Origin: Phorcus lineatus
Lineage: Eukaryota > Mollusca > Gastropoda > Trochida > Trochidae
NCBI GenBank assembly: GCA_921293015.1
Contig: OV121084.1
Location: 26,784,946 to 26,848,945, forward strand
DNA: 64,000 nucleotides
Reading direction: 5' to 3'
This document shows, piece after piece, positions 1-9,130 of this stretch; position 1 is the first letter of the stretch, and every line of letters starts with the position of its first letter. The notes beneath the pieces are model-generated. The model was not told the origin of the DNA, did not search any database, and saw only the letters and a program-made list of their open reading frames with translations. The position numbers and the translations under genes are program-made.

Positions 1-387
1 TATGAATAGATTAAAAAATTTCAAACTAAGTGATGAGCAATTGTGCCTTGAAAATAAGCAAGAAAAAAGCTCAAATAAGATGAAATATTTATTCAATATA
101 AAAATCTATTTAATGCAATGAACGTATATATTGTGATAATACAAAAATATTTGCTTTTATATGTTTTGAAAAATTAACTTTAGTTGGAATCAGATTTGTC
201 AAATCTTCATATCAGTGTCCAAAGCTGAAGATTAATTCTTAAAGTATGAATGTCCTGATTCAAGGCCATTTTCTTCCTGCACCCTCGAAGAGCATCTTAA
301 AAGAATTCCGCCGTTCTTGAGAATTGTATCCTTGACTGCGTCCTTGTAACAGATTTGTCAAAGTATCTGAAAATAAATTGAAACCTT
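1..387. other. AT-rich DNA, no gene seen
   Basis: No open frame, splice-linked coding block or repeat boundary could be supported here. The sequence is AT-rich and leads into the tandem duplication that begins near 388. Confidence 0.5.
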
Positions 388-1060
388 AATTGTTATCTCA
401 ACTCATGATCATGGTCAACATTTGTACCTATATATATTCAGATTCAAATCAAAATATATGTTAACACTGTTAAATATTTGGTAAGCTACGTGTCCTGAAA
501 AATTAAATATAAATGTATACACAGACACCAAATGAAACCATATTACTAACAAGAAACTAATAATAGTTGAATCTACGTCATAAGTCAACTATGCTAAAAA
601 GGTTTCTATTGCAGTGAATTAAAATGACAGTTATCTGAAAATCAAAATGTTGCACACTGAATCAGGTTCTCTGCATTTAATAAGGGTGTCTTAATAATTA
701 ATATTCCACTATGAAAGTTCGGGTAACAAAATACCAATTAATTGTTATCTCAATTTATGATTATGTACATATGTTCAGATGCAAATCAAAATATATGTTA
801 ACACTGTTAATTATTTGGTAAGCTACGTGTCCAGAAAAAATTGATTTAATAAAAACATAAACGTATACACAGACACCAAATGAAACTTAATTATATATTA
901 CTAACTAGAAACTAATAATAGTTGAATCTAAAAGGTTTCTTTTGCAGTGAATTAAAATGACAGTTATCTGAAAATGAAAATGTTCCACAGGTTCTCTGCA
1001 TTTAATAAGGGTGTATTAATCATTAATATTCAACTATGAAAGTTCGGGTAACAGAAAACC
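388..1060 (+). repeat. Tandem duplication of a ~340 bp non-coding segment
   Basis: Copy A (about 388-735) and copy B (about 738-1060) run in the same order and direction. Shared landmarks are TTGTTATCTCAA at the start, GGTAAGCTACGTGTCC, ACACAGACACCAAATGAAAC, and AACTATGAAAGTTCGGGTAAC at the end. Copy A carries a ~20 bp extra stretch near 575. The copies differ by scattered substitutions and small indels, so this is an old local duplication. No coding capacity is seen. Confidence 0.85.
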
Positions 1061-1450
1061 TAGGGAAAGAATTTGGTCATGAATTATTTGGTTTCATTAA
1101 AAAAATAGAGAAAGCTATATTTTCCTTCAAATATGTATACTAACACACTACACACATATTTTGAAGTAGCATCACAAAATTACAAGCTGAAAGTTATTTA
1201 TGGAAGAGGCTGTACACACCATCAGATGCACGACCATTGAAAACAAAGGAAAGATACCGACGAATGAGAATCTTGATTACTGACAAGGTAAAACTAATTA
1301 GCGTGTCCTATATACAGTAAACATAGTCTTACCTAAATTGTGGACGAAAAAATCCGTAAGGAACACCACTTCAGATGCGTTGATATCGAGAAATCCCATC
1401 TCTTTTGAGAACAAAGGATTGAAAATGGCGCCTAATTAAAGCTGATGTAA
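1061..1450. other. AT-rich spacer, nothing recognised
   Basis: No convincing open frame, splice pair or repeat. It separates the tandem duplication from the tRNA-like sequence. Confidence 0.45.
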
Positions 1451-1531
1451 GGGTCGCAACTCTGCATGGCCCAGAGCACTGCATTGACTACAATTTCGAT
1501 CTGGATTGAAGTTCGAATCTCTTCACCCAGA
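1451..1531 (+). other. tRNA-like sequence (possible SINE head or tRNA pseudogene)
   Basis: An A-box-like stretch (TGGCCCAGAGC, near 1467) is followed about 45 bp later by a good B box (GTTCGAATC, near 1511). The outer ends GGGT and ACCC could pair as part of an acceptor stem. The cloverleaf is imperfect, no anticodon can be assigned, and there is no second copy in the window. It may be a decayed tRNA-derived element. Confidence 0.3.
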
Positions 1532-1778
1532 ACATTTCATAATTTTTCTTCTTATAAATTTGTACTTTTGATAAATATGAATTACATTTAAGTGTTATAT
1601 ATTATTTGATGCAAATATTTTCTTTACCTACAAAATATATTGTAATATCCATGTAAAGTGACAGAAATCTTTCAATGTTTAATACCTAATTTTGGAAAGG
1701 TTTGTTTATATTCAATAAGCAAAGGAAACATCTTTCAAACTGAAATATAAGAGCATTATAATAAAATTGTATGAAAGT

Positions 1779-1925
1779 GCAGGTCTATCTTAAGACGTCT
1801 TTTAGACGTCTATTCAACGTCTAGGCTTAGACGTCTAAATGAAGACGTCGAATAGACGTCTAATAGACGTCTAAGCCAATTTAGACCTAATTTAGACGTC
1901 TAAAAGACGTCTTGTGCCTGCTGGG
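1779..1925. repeat. GACGTCT foldback hairpin (MITE-like)
   Basis: The segment is built from repeated GACGTCT words, each self-complementary in the form TAGACGTCTA. The 21-bp outer arms at 1792-1812 and 1893-1913 are perfect reverse complements. GCAGG/CCTGC near the ends extends the pairing, and inner arms around TAGGCTTAGACG also pair. It would fold into a hairpin of ~60-bp imperfect arms. There is no coding capacity. Its right end abuts the first, promoterless unit of the gene array. Confidence 0.8.
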
Positions 1926-1981
1926 TATCTACCCTAGCTTTCTCCAGCAAACCTGTAGTTATAGATTCGTGCCGATTCAAC

Positions 1982-2287
1982 ATGGAAAAAGTTCAACTGT
2001 ACGCAGAATTGACTGAGACAGAGACACGTTTCAAACGGGCCTGTGAACAAGTAGTACTCCTGAATGACAAGCTTGAAGGTCTCCAACGCCGATATGACAA
2101 AGCAAGACAAGAGAATCATCGTTCATTTCGCTACAACCTCCGCCTGAAGATGGCATCTGTTGAAGGCGTACGCAATGCTTACTACGAATACGCTTGTGAA
2201 AAGGCAGAGAGGATTGCCGAGTTGAGGTACTATGTATCTGAAGAAGCCCAGTCTGACTCCGAAGGTGAAGACAGCATGATGTACTAA
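1982..2287 (+). CDS. Array gene copy 1, 101-aa charged coiled-coil protein (no own promoter)
   Basis: The protein begins MEKVQLYAELTETETRF and ends with an acidic tail containing SDSEGED. The middle is rich in Arg, Lys, Glu and Leu with heptad-like spacing, so a helical coiled coil is likely (residues ~5-85). There is no signal peptide, membrane segment or recognised domain. SDSEGED fits casein kinase 2 sites. The gene is intronless. This copy lacks the TATA-containing region found before copies 2-5: homology starts at 1926, close to the predicted transcription start of the other units, next to a foldback hairpin. It may be silent. Function unknown; nuclear or nucleic-acid-associated roles are possible but not shown. 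Confidence 0.75.
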   Translation: MEKVQLYAELTETETRFKRACEQVVLLNDKLEGLQRRYDKARQENHRSFRYNLRLKMASVEGVRNAYYEYACEKAERIAELRYYVSEEAQSDSEGEDSMMY

Positions 2288-2313
2288 GACAACCAGTCTA
2301 ACCATTTTAAAAC

Positions 2314-2329
2314 AGCCCTTGTCAGGGCT
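2314..2329 (+). terminator. Histone-type 3' stem-loop, unit 1
   Basis: AGCCCT-TGTC-AGGGCT forms a perfect 6-bp stem with a 4-nt loop, 26 nt after the stop codon. TCAAAAAAGATTTC follows about 10 nt downstream, resembling the purine-rich histone downstream element. The closing U-A pair, the pyrimidine run and loop U1/U3 match the histone mRNA stem-loop family. The first pair (A-U for G-C) and the loop G differ. An AATAAA lies further on at 2396-2401. Confidence 0.65.
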
Positions 2330-2737
2330 AAACAAATATCAAAAAAGATTTCTTTTATACAATGCACAATGCCAAACCCTCCGTCTTTGTATGTTAATAA
2401 ACTAAAACGCCTACAATTTTGCTTAACTAAACTGGCACAAACAATTGCCCAAAAAATATAAACATGCAGAATAGCAAACGTGCACACACACATGGAAACG
2501 CACACAAGATAACCCGATGTGCACATCGAAATAGACATGACATTTGCAAAGCTGCAGTGGTCCGGCACATCTGCTTCTCTCGAAACGATTCTCAATATGA
2601 CCTATAACGGAAATAAGAGTTCAGAAAATTCATAAAAAAAACCTCTTGAATATCGAAACCGTTTCTGTAAAAAATCGGGCCACTTTTGTCGCCGCTACAG
2701 TGATAGCATTGGAGGCTACCGTAGGTACGCGCATGCG

Positions 2738-2820
2738 TGACGTCGCTATGGTCACGACGTCATTTATCTGTTGATGTCACAGACGATGTAGCCAGTCTCC
2801 GGCGAGGCGCCGCCGGAGAC
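2738..2820 (+). promoter_or_regulatory. CRE-like pair and GC-rich dyad in the array spacer
   Basis: TGACGTC at 2738 and GACGTCA at 2756 form an inverted CRE-like pair. They are followed by a perfect dyad, GTCTCCGGCG (2795-2804) and CGCCGGAGAC (2811-2820), with a 6-bp centre. The region stands out as GC-rich against AT-rich surroundings. It lies about 440-520 bp upstream of the next TATA box and is repeated in every full spacer, except that the 39-bp deletion before unit 3 removes the left dyad arm. Regulatory function is inferred from position and motif only. Confidence 0.5.
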
Positions 2821-3060
2821 GGACGTATTTAGGGAAGAGGCCGCCCGCGCGGTTTTGGGCTTATTTTCCGCATTTCCTGACTTCAGATGATTTGATTTAC
2901 AGTTCGTCAATGCATTCCTTCTCGATGCAAATAATCACAATCACACATCCAGTTTTACCACATTAATCTAATTATACGGATATTAAGCCGCTGTTCTAAA
3001 ATGCAAGTTTTGTTAGTCTATATACTTGTGAAAACAGAACCATTTACAACCACATTTGCG

Positions 3061-3068
3061 CCAATCAG
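3061..3068 (+). promoter_or_regulatory. CCAAT box of unit 2 promoter
   Basis: CCAATCAG matches the NF-Y CCAAT consensus, about 195 bp upstream of the TATA box. A second CAATCAG follows 13 bp later. Both recur in units 3-5. Confidence 0.45.
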
Positions 3069-3255
3069 TTTTCAATCAGTGTCAGTTATCAAATGTGTTA
3101 CAATCTCCTATCACTCAGTTATCAAAACACAGCCGTGGCGGTTCTGCTTATCACTGTGCCATGTTAGAGTGATTAGACTATTGTCAGGATTCAATTATCT
3201 CCAATACACTCCACATATCTGGCATGAACAATGAGAAGAACATGTCATTCGTATG

Positions 3256-3261
3256 TATAAA
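3256..3261 (+). promoter_or_regulatory. TATA box, unit 2
   Basis: TATAAA lies 89 bp upstream of the MEKV start codon, predicting transcription from about 3286-3289 and a ~57-nt leader. The final A of the box is also the A of an upstream in-frame ATG (3261). That ATG would lie upstream of the transcript start, so the shorter 101-residue start at 3345 is preferred. Confidence 0.65.
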
Positions 3262-3344
3262 TGCAGGGACGATTTCGATGGAGGACATTATCTACCCTAG
3301 CTTTCTCCAGCAAACCTGTATTTATAGATTCGTGCCGATTCAAC

Positions 3345-3650
3345 ATGGAAAAAGTTCAACTGTACGTAGAAATGACTGAGACAGAGACACGTTTCAAACG
3401 GGCCTGTGAACAAGTAGTACTCCTGAATGACAAGCTTGAAGGTCTCCAACGCCGATATGACAAAGCAAGACAAGAGAATCATCGTTCATTTCGCTACAAC
3501 CTCCGCCTGAAGATGGCATCTGTTGAAGGCGTACGCAATGCTTACTACGAATACGCTTGTGAAAAGGCAGAGAGGATTGCCGAGTTGAGGTACTATGTAT
3601 CTGAAGAAGCCCAGTCTGACTCCGAAGGTGAAGACAGCATGGTGTACTAA
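3345..3650 (+). CDS. Array gene copy 2, 101-aa charged coiled-coil protein
   Basis: Same family as copy 1, starting MEKVQLYVEMTETETRF; the C-terminus reads SMVY instead of SMMY. The start at 3345 is chosen because the TATA box (3256-3261) overlaps the only upstream in-frame ATG. The gene is a single exon with the histone-like stem-loop at 3677-3692 and a full promoter spacer upstream. Residues 8-10 differ from copies 1 and 3 (V-E-M against A-E-L). Nothing in the sequence looks broken. Function not recognised. Confidence 0.85.
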   Translation: MEKVQLYVEMTETETRFKRACEQVVLLNDKLEGLQRRYDKARQENHRSFRYNLRLKMASVEGVRNAYYEYACEKAERIAELRYYVSEEAQSDSEGEDSMVY

Positions 3651-3676
3651 GACAACCAGTCTAACCATTTTAAAAC

Positions 3677-3692
3677 AGCCCTTGTCAGGGCT
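3677..3692 (+). terminator. Histone-type 3' stem-loop, unit 2
   Basis: Same AGCCCT/AGGGCT stem and TGTC loop 26 nt after the stop codon, with the same downstream purine-rich element. Confidence 0.65.
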
Positions 3693-4579
3693 AAACAAAT
3701 ATCAAAAAAGATTTCTTTTATACAATGCACAATGCCAAACCCTCCGTCTTTGTATGTTAATAAACTAAAACGCCTACAATTTTGCTTAACTAAACTGGCA
3801 CAAACAATTGCCCAAAAAATATAAACATGCAGAATAGCAAACGTGCACACACACATGGAAACGCACACAAGACAACCCGATGTGCACATCGAAATAGACA
3901 TGGCATTTGCAAAGCTGCAGTGGTCCGGCACATCTGCTTCTCTCGAAACGATTCTCAATATGACCTATAACGGAAATAAGAGTTCAGAAAAATCATAAAG
4001 AAAACCTCTTGAATATCGAAACCGTTTCTGTAAAAAATCGGGCCACTTTTGGCGCCGCTACAGTGATAGCATTGGAGGCTACCGTAGGTACGCGCATGCG
4101 TGACGTCGCTATGGTCACGACGTCATTTATCTGTTGCCGGAGACGGACGTATTTAGGGGAGAGGCCGCCCGCGCGGTTTTGGGCTTATTTTCCGCATTTC
4201 CTGACTTCAGATGATTTGATTTACAGTTCGTCAATGCATTCCTTCTCGATGCAAATAATCACAATCACACATCCAGTTTTACCACATTAATCTAATTATA
4301 CGGATATTAAGCCGCTGTTCTAAAATGCAAGTTTTGTTAGTCTATATACTTGTGAAAACAGAACCATTTACAACCACATTTGCGCCAATCAGTTTTCAAT
4401 CAGTGTCAGTTATCAAATGTGTTACAATCTCCTATCACTCAGTTATCAAAACACAGCCGTGGCGGTTCTGCTTATCACTGTGCCATGTTAGAGTGATTAG
4501 ACTATTGTCAGGATTCATTTATCTCCAATACACTCCACATATCTGGCATGAACAATGAGAAGAACATGTCATTCGTATG

Positions 4580-4585
4580 TATAAA
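4580..4585 (+). promoter_or_regulatory. TATA box, unit 3
   Basis: TATAAA, 89 bp before the start codon of copy 3. The distal part of this promoter has lost 39 bp (junction near 4136), including the left arm of the GC-rich dyad. Confidence 0.65.
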
Positions 4586-4668
4586 TGCAGGGACGATTTC
4601 GATGGAGGACATTATCTACCCTAGCTTTCTCCAGCAAACCTGTAGTTATAGATTCGTGCCGATTCAAC

Positions 4669-4974
4669 ATGGAAAAAGTTCAACTGTACGCAGAATTGAC
4701 TGAGACAGAGACACGTTTCAAACGGGCCTGTGAACAAGTAGTACTCCTGAATGACAAGCTTGAAGGTCTCCAACGCCGATATGACAAAGCAAGACATGAG
4801 AATCATCGTTCATTTCGCTACAACCTCCGCCTGAAGATGGCATCTGTTGAAGGCGTACGCAATGCTTACTACGAATATGCTTGTGAAAAGGCAGAGAGGA
4901 TTGCCGAGTTGAGGTACTATGTATCTGAAGAAGCCCAGTCTGACTCCGAAGGTGAAGACAGCATGATGTACTAA
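4669..4974 (+). CDS. Array gene copy 3, 101-aa charged coiled-coil protein
   Basis: Intact copy starting MEKVQLYAELTETETRF; Gln to His at KARHENH is its distinctive change. Single exon, TATA at 4580, stem-loop at 5001-5016. Its upstream spacer carries the 39-bp deletion. Its own 3' flank continues for ~375 bp before being split by the LINE at 5352. The charged helical body and the acidic SDSEGED tail match the other copies. Function not recognised. Confidence 0.85.
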   Translation: MEKVQLYAELTETETRFKRACEQVVLLNDKLEGLQRRYDKARHENHRSFRYNLRLKMASVEGVRNAYYEYACEKAERIAELRYYVSEEAQSDSEGEDSMMY

Positions 4975-5000
4975 GACAACCAGTCTAACCATTTTAAAAC

Positions 5001-5016
5001 AGCCCTTGTCAGGGCT
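5001..5016 (+). terminator. Histone-type 3' stem-loop, unit 3
   Basis: Identical stem and loop 26 nt after the stop codon, with downstream TCAAAAAAGATTTC. Confidence 0.65.
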
Positions 5017-5351
5017 AAACAAATATCAAAAAAGATTTCTTTTATACAATGCACAATGCCAAACCCTCCGTCTTTGTATGTTAATAAACTAAAACGCCTA
5101 CAATTTTGCTTAACTAAACTGGCACAAACAATTGCCCAAAAAATATAAACATGCAGAATAGCAAACGTGCACACACACATGGAAACGCACACAAGACAAC
5201 CCGATGTGCACATCGAAATAGACATGGCATTTGCAAAGCTGCAGTGGTCCGGCACATCTGCTTCTCTCGAAACGATTCTCAATATGACCTATAACGGAAA
5301 TAAGAGTTCAGAAAAATCATAAAGAAAACCTCTTGAATATCGAAACCGTTT

Positions 5352-8300
5352 ATGTATGTTAAACGGACGCATCGGTAAACAAGATTTTACTTATGTTCAA
5401 AATGGCTGTTCCGTTGTTGATAATGTCATTACTACTCATGAGTGTTTGTCTCATTTTTCTGATTTCAATGTTTTTAAAATGTCGTCCATTATTGAAGGTC
5501 AAAATATGCCAACTGTGATTCCCGATCACTCAGTTTTAGTTTGGGAAATGTCAGCCCCACAGAATTGTAAGAATAGTGTATATGATATACCTCTTTCTGA
5601 CAACGTATTGCACAAAAGGTATCGTAAGGATAGGATTGGCTCTGATTTCATGAATGACGAAGTAGCATTAGAGTTAATTAATGATACAATTGTTAAGATT
5701 GAGTCTCTCTTGTCTCTTCAGAATGATGTCAATGGAGCATATGATGAGTTTTTGTCGTGTATGTATGTTGAGCTTGATAAGAAGGCCGGTTGTGTATCTA
5801 GCAAGAAACAGGTTAATTCGAGTAAGTCTTTTTATAAACCTTATTGGTGTGAGGAGCTTCAGGTTCAGTGGGATTGTGTCCGCTCATGTGAAAGGGAATG
5901 GTTGAAGTGTAAATCTCCATTTAGGAAAGGCATCTTTCGTCGTAATTATATTGCAGAAAGGAAGAGCTTTGATAGGTTGTTACGTAGACATAGGCGATTG
6001 TATCAGGCGTCTGAGCAAAAACGATTGTTAGATAAGTACAGTGGTAAAAACAGCAAGGACTTTTGGAAAGCTATTGGTGAAATAGGAATAGGGAATGAAA
6101 GGCGTGGTAGTATCCCATGGGAGGTAACTCGTAACGGTACACCATTCTCAGATAGGAATACTGTTTTGAATGCATGGAAGGATGATTATGAGTCATTATA
6201 TAATGCTGACAGTGTTCCGGAGTTCGATAATGATCATCTACGTGAGGTTTCAGAGGTTGTTACCAGCAATCAGGTTGCTCCCGGTCAGTTTGATACTTCG
6301 ATTCTTGATGCCCCTATTTCACGTGAAGAGGTTGTCTCTGCGGTTAGTCGCGCTAAATGTGGAAAGGCTGTTGGCTTTGATCTACTACCTGCTGAATCGC
6401 TTAAGAATAGTGCTACCATTGAAGCTCTTCTTAAAGTTTTTACCTTTTGTTTCGAGAATAATGTATGTCCTGATATTTGGCGTAATAGTATCATCTTTCC
6501 AATCAAGAAGGCGGATACAGACCCAACCGATCCTTTGGGTTATCGGGGTATATCTCTATTATCTATTCCATGTAAGGTTTATTCTGATATCTTAAATTCC
6601 AGGTTCACAAAGTGGTTAGAATATAATGATCTTTTGGCCGAGGAGCAGAACGGTTTTCGTAATAAGCGTAGTACAGTTGAACATATTTATAGTTTGTATA
6701 ATATCATTGCTAACAGGAAGTCTTTGAAACGTTCCACATTCGTTTGTTATATTGACGCTATGAAGGCGTTTGATAGGGTCAACAGAAATTGTATGTGGTA
6801 TAAACTTTTACAGCTTGGTGTGAATGGAAAGTTTTACCTTGCGGTCCGGTCTCTGTATGATAATAATAAATCTTGTGTTTCCATAAATGGTTACTACACG
6901 GATAACTTTTCAGTAAACAGTGGCGTAAAGCAGGGTTGCGTCTTGTCGCCTACTTTATTCTCTCTTTATATTAATGATTTGGTTGAAGAAATTAATAGTT
7001 TAGGGTGTGGTATTGATGTGGACGGAAGGATGGTCAGTTTACTGTTATATGCTGACGATATTGCTCTGCTTGCTGCTGATGAAAATTCTCTACAGCGTAT
7101 GCTTAATTGTGTTTCTTCCTGGTGCAGAAAATGGCGTCTTCAAATTAACAGTAAAAAAACTAAAATTGTTCATTACAGACCCAATTCTATTGATAAATCT
7201 TGTTTTGATTTTACTTGTGGCCCGGAAGTGATTGAAATTATACATGCATATAAGTATTTGGGCATTTGGCTAAATGAACACTTGAATCTAAATTTTACAG
7301 CCAATGAAATTGCTAAGTCAGCAAGCAGAGCACTTAGTGTAATCATTAGTAAGTTTAAAGCAGTGGGAGGAATGGCCTATGATGTTTTCAACTCATTGTA
7401 TGATAATCTTGTGCAACCTATTTTATCTTATGGTTCAGCTATTTGGGGTACTAAAGAATTTAAAAGTATTAACACAGTTCAAAACAGGGCTAGCCGGTTT
7501 TTTCTAGGCGTTGGTAATAAAACTGCAAATCTTGCAGTACGGGGCGAAATGGGGTGGTTATCTTGCATTTCTAAACAAAAAATCGAAATTATCCGCTTTT
7601 GGCGGAAATTAAATATGGCTGAACCATCAAGATTGACTAGTTGTATTAAAACATGGTCGCTGAGGTTTAGAAAATCCTGGGATAATGTTGTTCTAAATCT
7701 CATCAGGCAAGTTAATGTTCCAATTCATGATTTATCTTCTGTTACTCAAAGGGAGTTTATTGCAGTTAGTGAAAAAATTATCACTTTAGATCAGGATAAT
7801 TGGTTACGTGGTCTATGGAACGACAACAGACAAGTTAATGGTAATAAGCTTCGAACATTTAGATTATTTAAAAGAACCTTGACAGTTTCACCCTATGTCC
7901 GCTCAGTATTAGACCGCTCTCATCGAAGTATTCTCGCTAAGTTAAGATGCGGTTCTCTCCCCTTAGAGGTGGAATTAGGTCGTTTTGCCCGCCCCCAAAC
8001 ACCATTAAATCAACGTATTTGCAAATATTGTAATTCCAGTGCAGTCGAAGATGAGACTCATTTTCTTACTTCTTGCCAATTTTATTCGGATATTAGATCC
8101 CCTTTATGGCATAAGGCAAAAGCTATTAATTACCAGTTTATAAATATGTCCTCAACAGACCAATTAATATTTATTATGCAGCTCCCCCAACTTTCCCCAT
8201 CACTTGCCGCTACACTTTCTGCAATGTTTAGACGCAGAAAAAGCACCATGTTATAAGCAATATTTAACTTTTAAAATATGATTTTATATAACATATTTTA

Positions 8301-8450
8301 GTTATTTTTAGCGCTTAAGCGCTCTTAGAGTGTTTTGGTGTCTCGTAGGCCATTGTTGGCCGGACAACGTACTCTATATTGATATCTTACTGTTTTTATG
8401 ATTGTACGTTGTGTGACACCTAAATAAAATATTTTCTTCTTCTTCTTCTT
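5352..8450 (+). mobile_element. 5'-truncated non-LTR retrotransposon (LINE) inside the array
   Basis: The flanking array sequence is continuous across this ~3.1 kb insert (ACCGTTT before, CTGTAAA after), so both ends are defined. The element begins inside the endonuclease domain and ends in a short TTC-repeat tail (about 8433-8450). The 3' UTR has a 14-bp palindrome (AGCGCTTAAGCGCT, 8310-8323). No clear target-site duplication is visible beyond an ambiguous run of T/C. The long undamaged frame suggests a recent insertion. The clade is uncertain: reverse transcriptase and C-terminal Cys/His motif suit the Jockey superfamily (I/Nimb-like). Confidence 0.9.
5356..8256 (+). CDS. LINE polyprotein: endonuclease C-terminal part, reverse transcriptase, Cys/His C-terminal motif
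   Basis: The frame is open for 966 codons. Residues ~1-70 are the end of an apurinic/apyrimidinic-type endonuclease (NGRIGKQDFTYVQNG, then IPDHSVLVWEM with the catalytic-type DH). The reverse transcriptase spans about 335-640, with FVCYIDAMKAFDRVNR, GVKQGCVLSPTLFSLYIND and the catalytic YADD at 565-568. A C-terminal motif of form C-x2-C-x8-H-x6-C starts at residue 889. The N-terminal half of the endonuclease and any ORF1 are missing, so the copy cannot be self-sufficient. The apparent start Met is only the first ATG after the truncation. Confidence 0.9.
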   Translation: MLNGRIGKQDFTYVQNGCSVVDNVITTHECLSHFSDFNVFKMSSIIEGQNMPTVIPDHSVLVWEMSAPQNCKNSVYDIPLSDNVLHKRYRKDRIGSDFMNDEVALELINDTIVKIESLLSLQNDVNGAYDEFLSCMYVELDKKAGCVSSKKQVNSSKSFYKPYWCEELQVQWDCVRSCEREWLKCKSPFRKGIFRRNYIAERKSFDRLLRRHRRLYQASEQKRLLDKYSGKNSKDFWKAIGEIGIGNERRGSIPWEVTRNGTPFSDRNTVLNAWKDDYESLYNADSVPEFDNDHLREVSEVVTSNQVAPGQFDTSILDAPISREEVVSAVSRAKCGKAVGFDLLPAESLKNSATIEALLKVFTFCFENNVCPDIWRNSIIFPIKKADTDPTDPLGYRGISLLSIPCKVYSDILNSRFTKWLEYNDLLAEEQNGFRNKRSTVEHIYSLYNIIANRKSLKRSTFVCYIDAMKAFDRVNRNCMWYKLLQLGVNGKFYLAVRSLYDNNKSCVSINGYYTDNFSVNSGVKQGCVLSPTLFSLYINDLVEEINSLGCGIDVDGRMVSLLLYADDIALLAADENSLQRMLNCVSSWCRKWRLQINSKKTKIVHYRPNSIDKSCFDFTCGPEVIEIIHAYKYLGIWLNEHLNLNFTANEIAKSASRALSVIISKFKAVGGMAYDVFNSLYDNLVQPILSYGSAIWGTKEFKSINTVQNRASRFFLGVGNKTANLAVRGEMGWLSCISKQKIEIIRFWRKLNMAEPSRLTSCIKTWSLRFRKSWDNVVLNLIRQVNVPIHDLSSVTQREFIAVSEKIITLDQDNWLRGLWNDNRQVNGNKLRTFRLFKRTLTVSPYVRSVLDRSHRSILAKLRCGSLPLEVELGRFARPQTPLNQRICKYCNSSAVEDETHFLTSCQFYSDIRSPLWHKAKAINYQFINMSSTDQLIFIMQLPQLSPSLAATLSAMFRRRKSTML

Positions 8451-9041
8451 CTGTAAAAAATCGGGCCACTTTTGTCGCCGCTACAGTGATAGCATTGGAG
8501 GCTACCGTAGGTACGCGCATGCGTGACGTCGCTATGGTCACGACGTCATTTATCTGTTGATGTCACAGACGATGTAGCCAGTCTCCGGCGAGGCGCCGCC
8601 GGAGACGGACGTATTTAGGGGAGAGGCCGCCCGCGCGGTTTTGGGCTTATTTTCCGCATTTCCTGACTTCAGATGATTTGTTTTACAGTTCGTCAATGCA
8701 TTCCTTCTTGATGCAAATAATCACAATCACACATACAGTTTTACCACATTAATCTAATTATATGGATATTAAGCCGCTGTTCTAAAATGCAAGTTTTGTT
8801 AGTCTATATACTTGTGAAAACAGAACCATTTACAACCACATTTGCGCCAATCAGTTTTCAATCAGTGTCAGTTATCAAGTGTGTTACAATCTCCTATCAC
8901 TCAGTTATCAAAACACAGCCGTGGCGGTTCTGCTTATCACTGTGCCATGTTAGAGTGATTAGACTATTGTCAGGATTCAATTATCTCCAATACACTCCAC
9001 ATATCTGGCATGAACAATGAGAAGAACATGTCATTCGTATG

Positions 9042-9047
9042 TATAAA
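9042..9047 (+). promoter_or_regulatory. TATA box, unit 4
   Basis: TATAAA 89 bp upstream of copy 4. The LINE insertion lies ~600 bp further upstream and leaves the CRE-like region, dyad, CCAAT and TATA elements in place. Confidence 0.65.
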
Positions 9048-9130
9048 TGCAGGGACGATTTCGATGGAGGACATTATCTACCCTAGCTTTCTCCAGCAAA
9101 CCTGTAGCTATAGATTCGTGCCGATTCAAC

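Noticed and set aside
2284-2595. 103-codon minus-strand frame after each array gene
   Set aside because: It is conserved only because the unit is duplicated. It overlaps the stem-loop and 3' region, with no domain or promoter evidence.
3001-3234. 77-codon open frame conserved in four spacers
   Set aside because: It lies in the promoter region. Its conservation equals that of the whole unit, and the protein has no recognisable feature.
3261-3650. 129-residue version of the array protein from an upstream ATG
   Set aside because: That ATG overlaps the TATA box, so it would lie upstream of the transcript. Unit 1 and the frameshifted unit 5 do not keep it in the same way.
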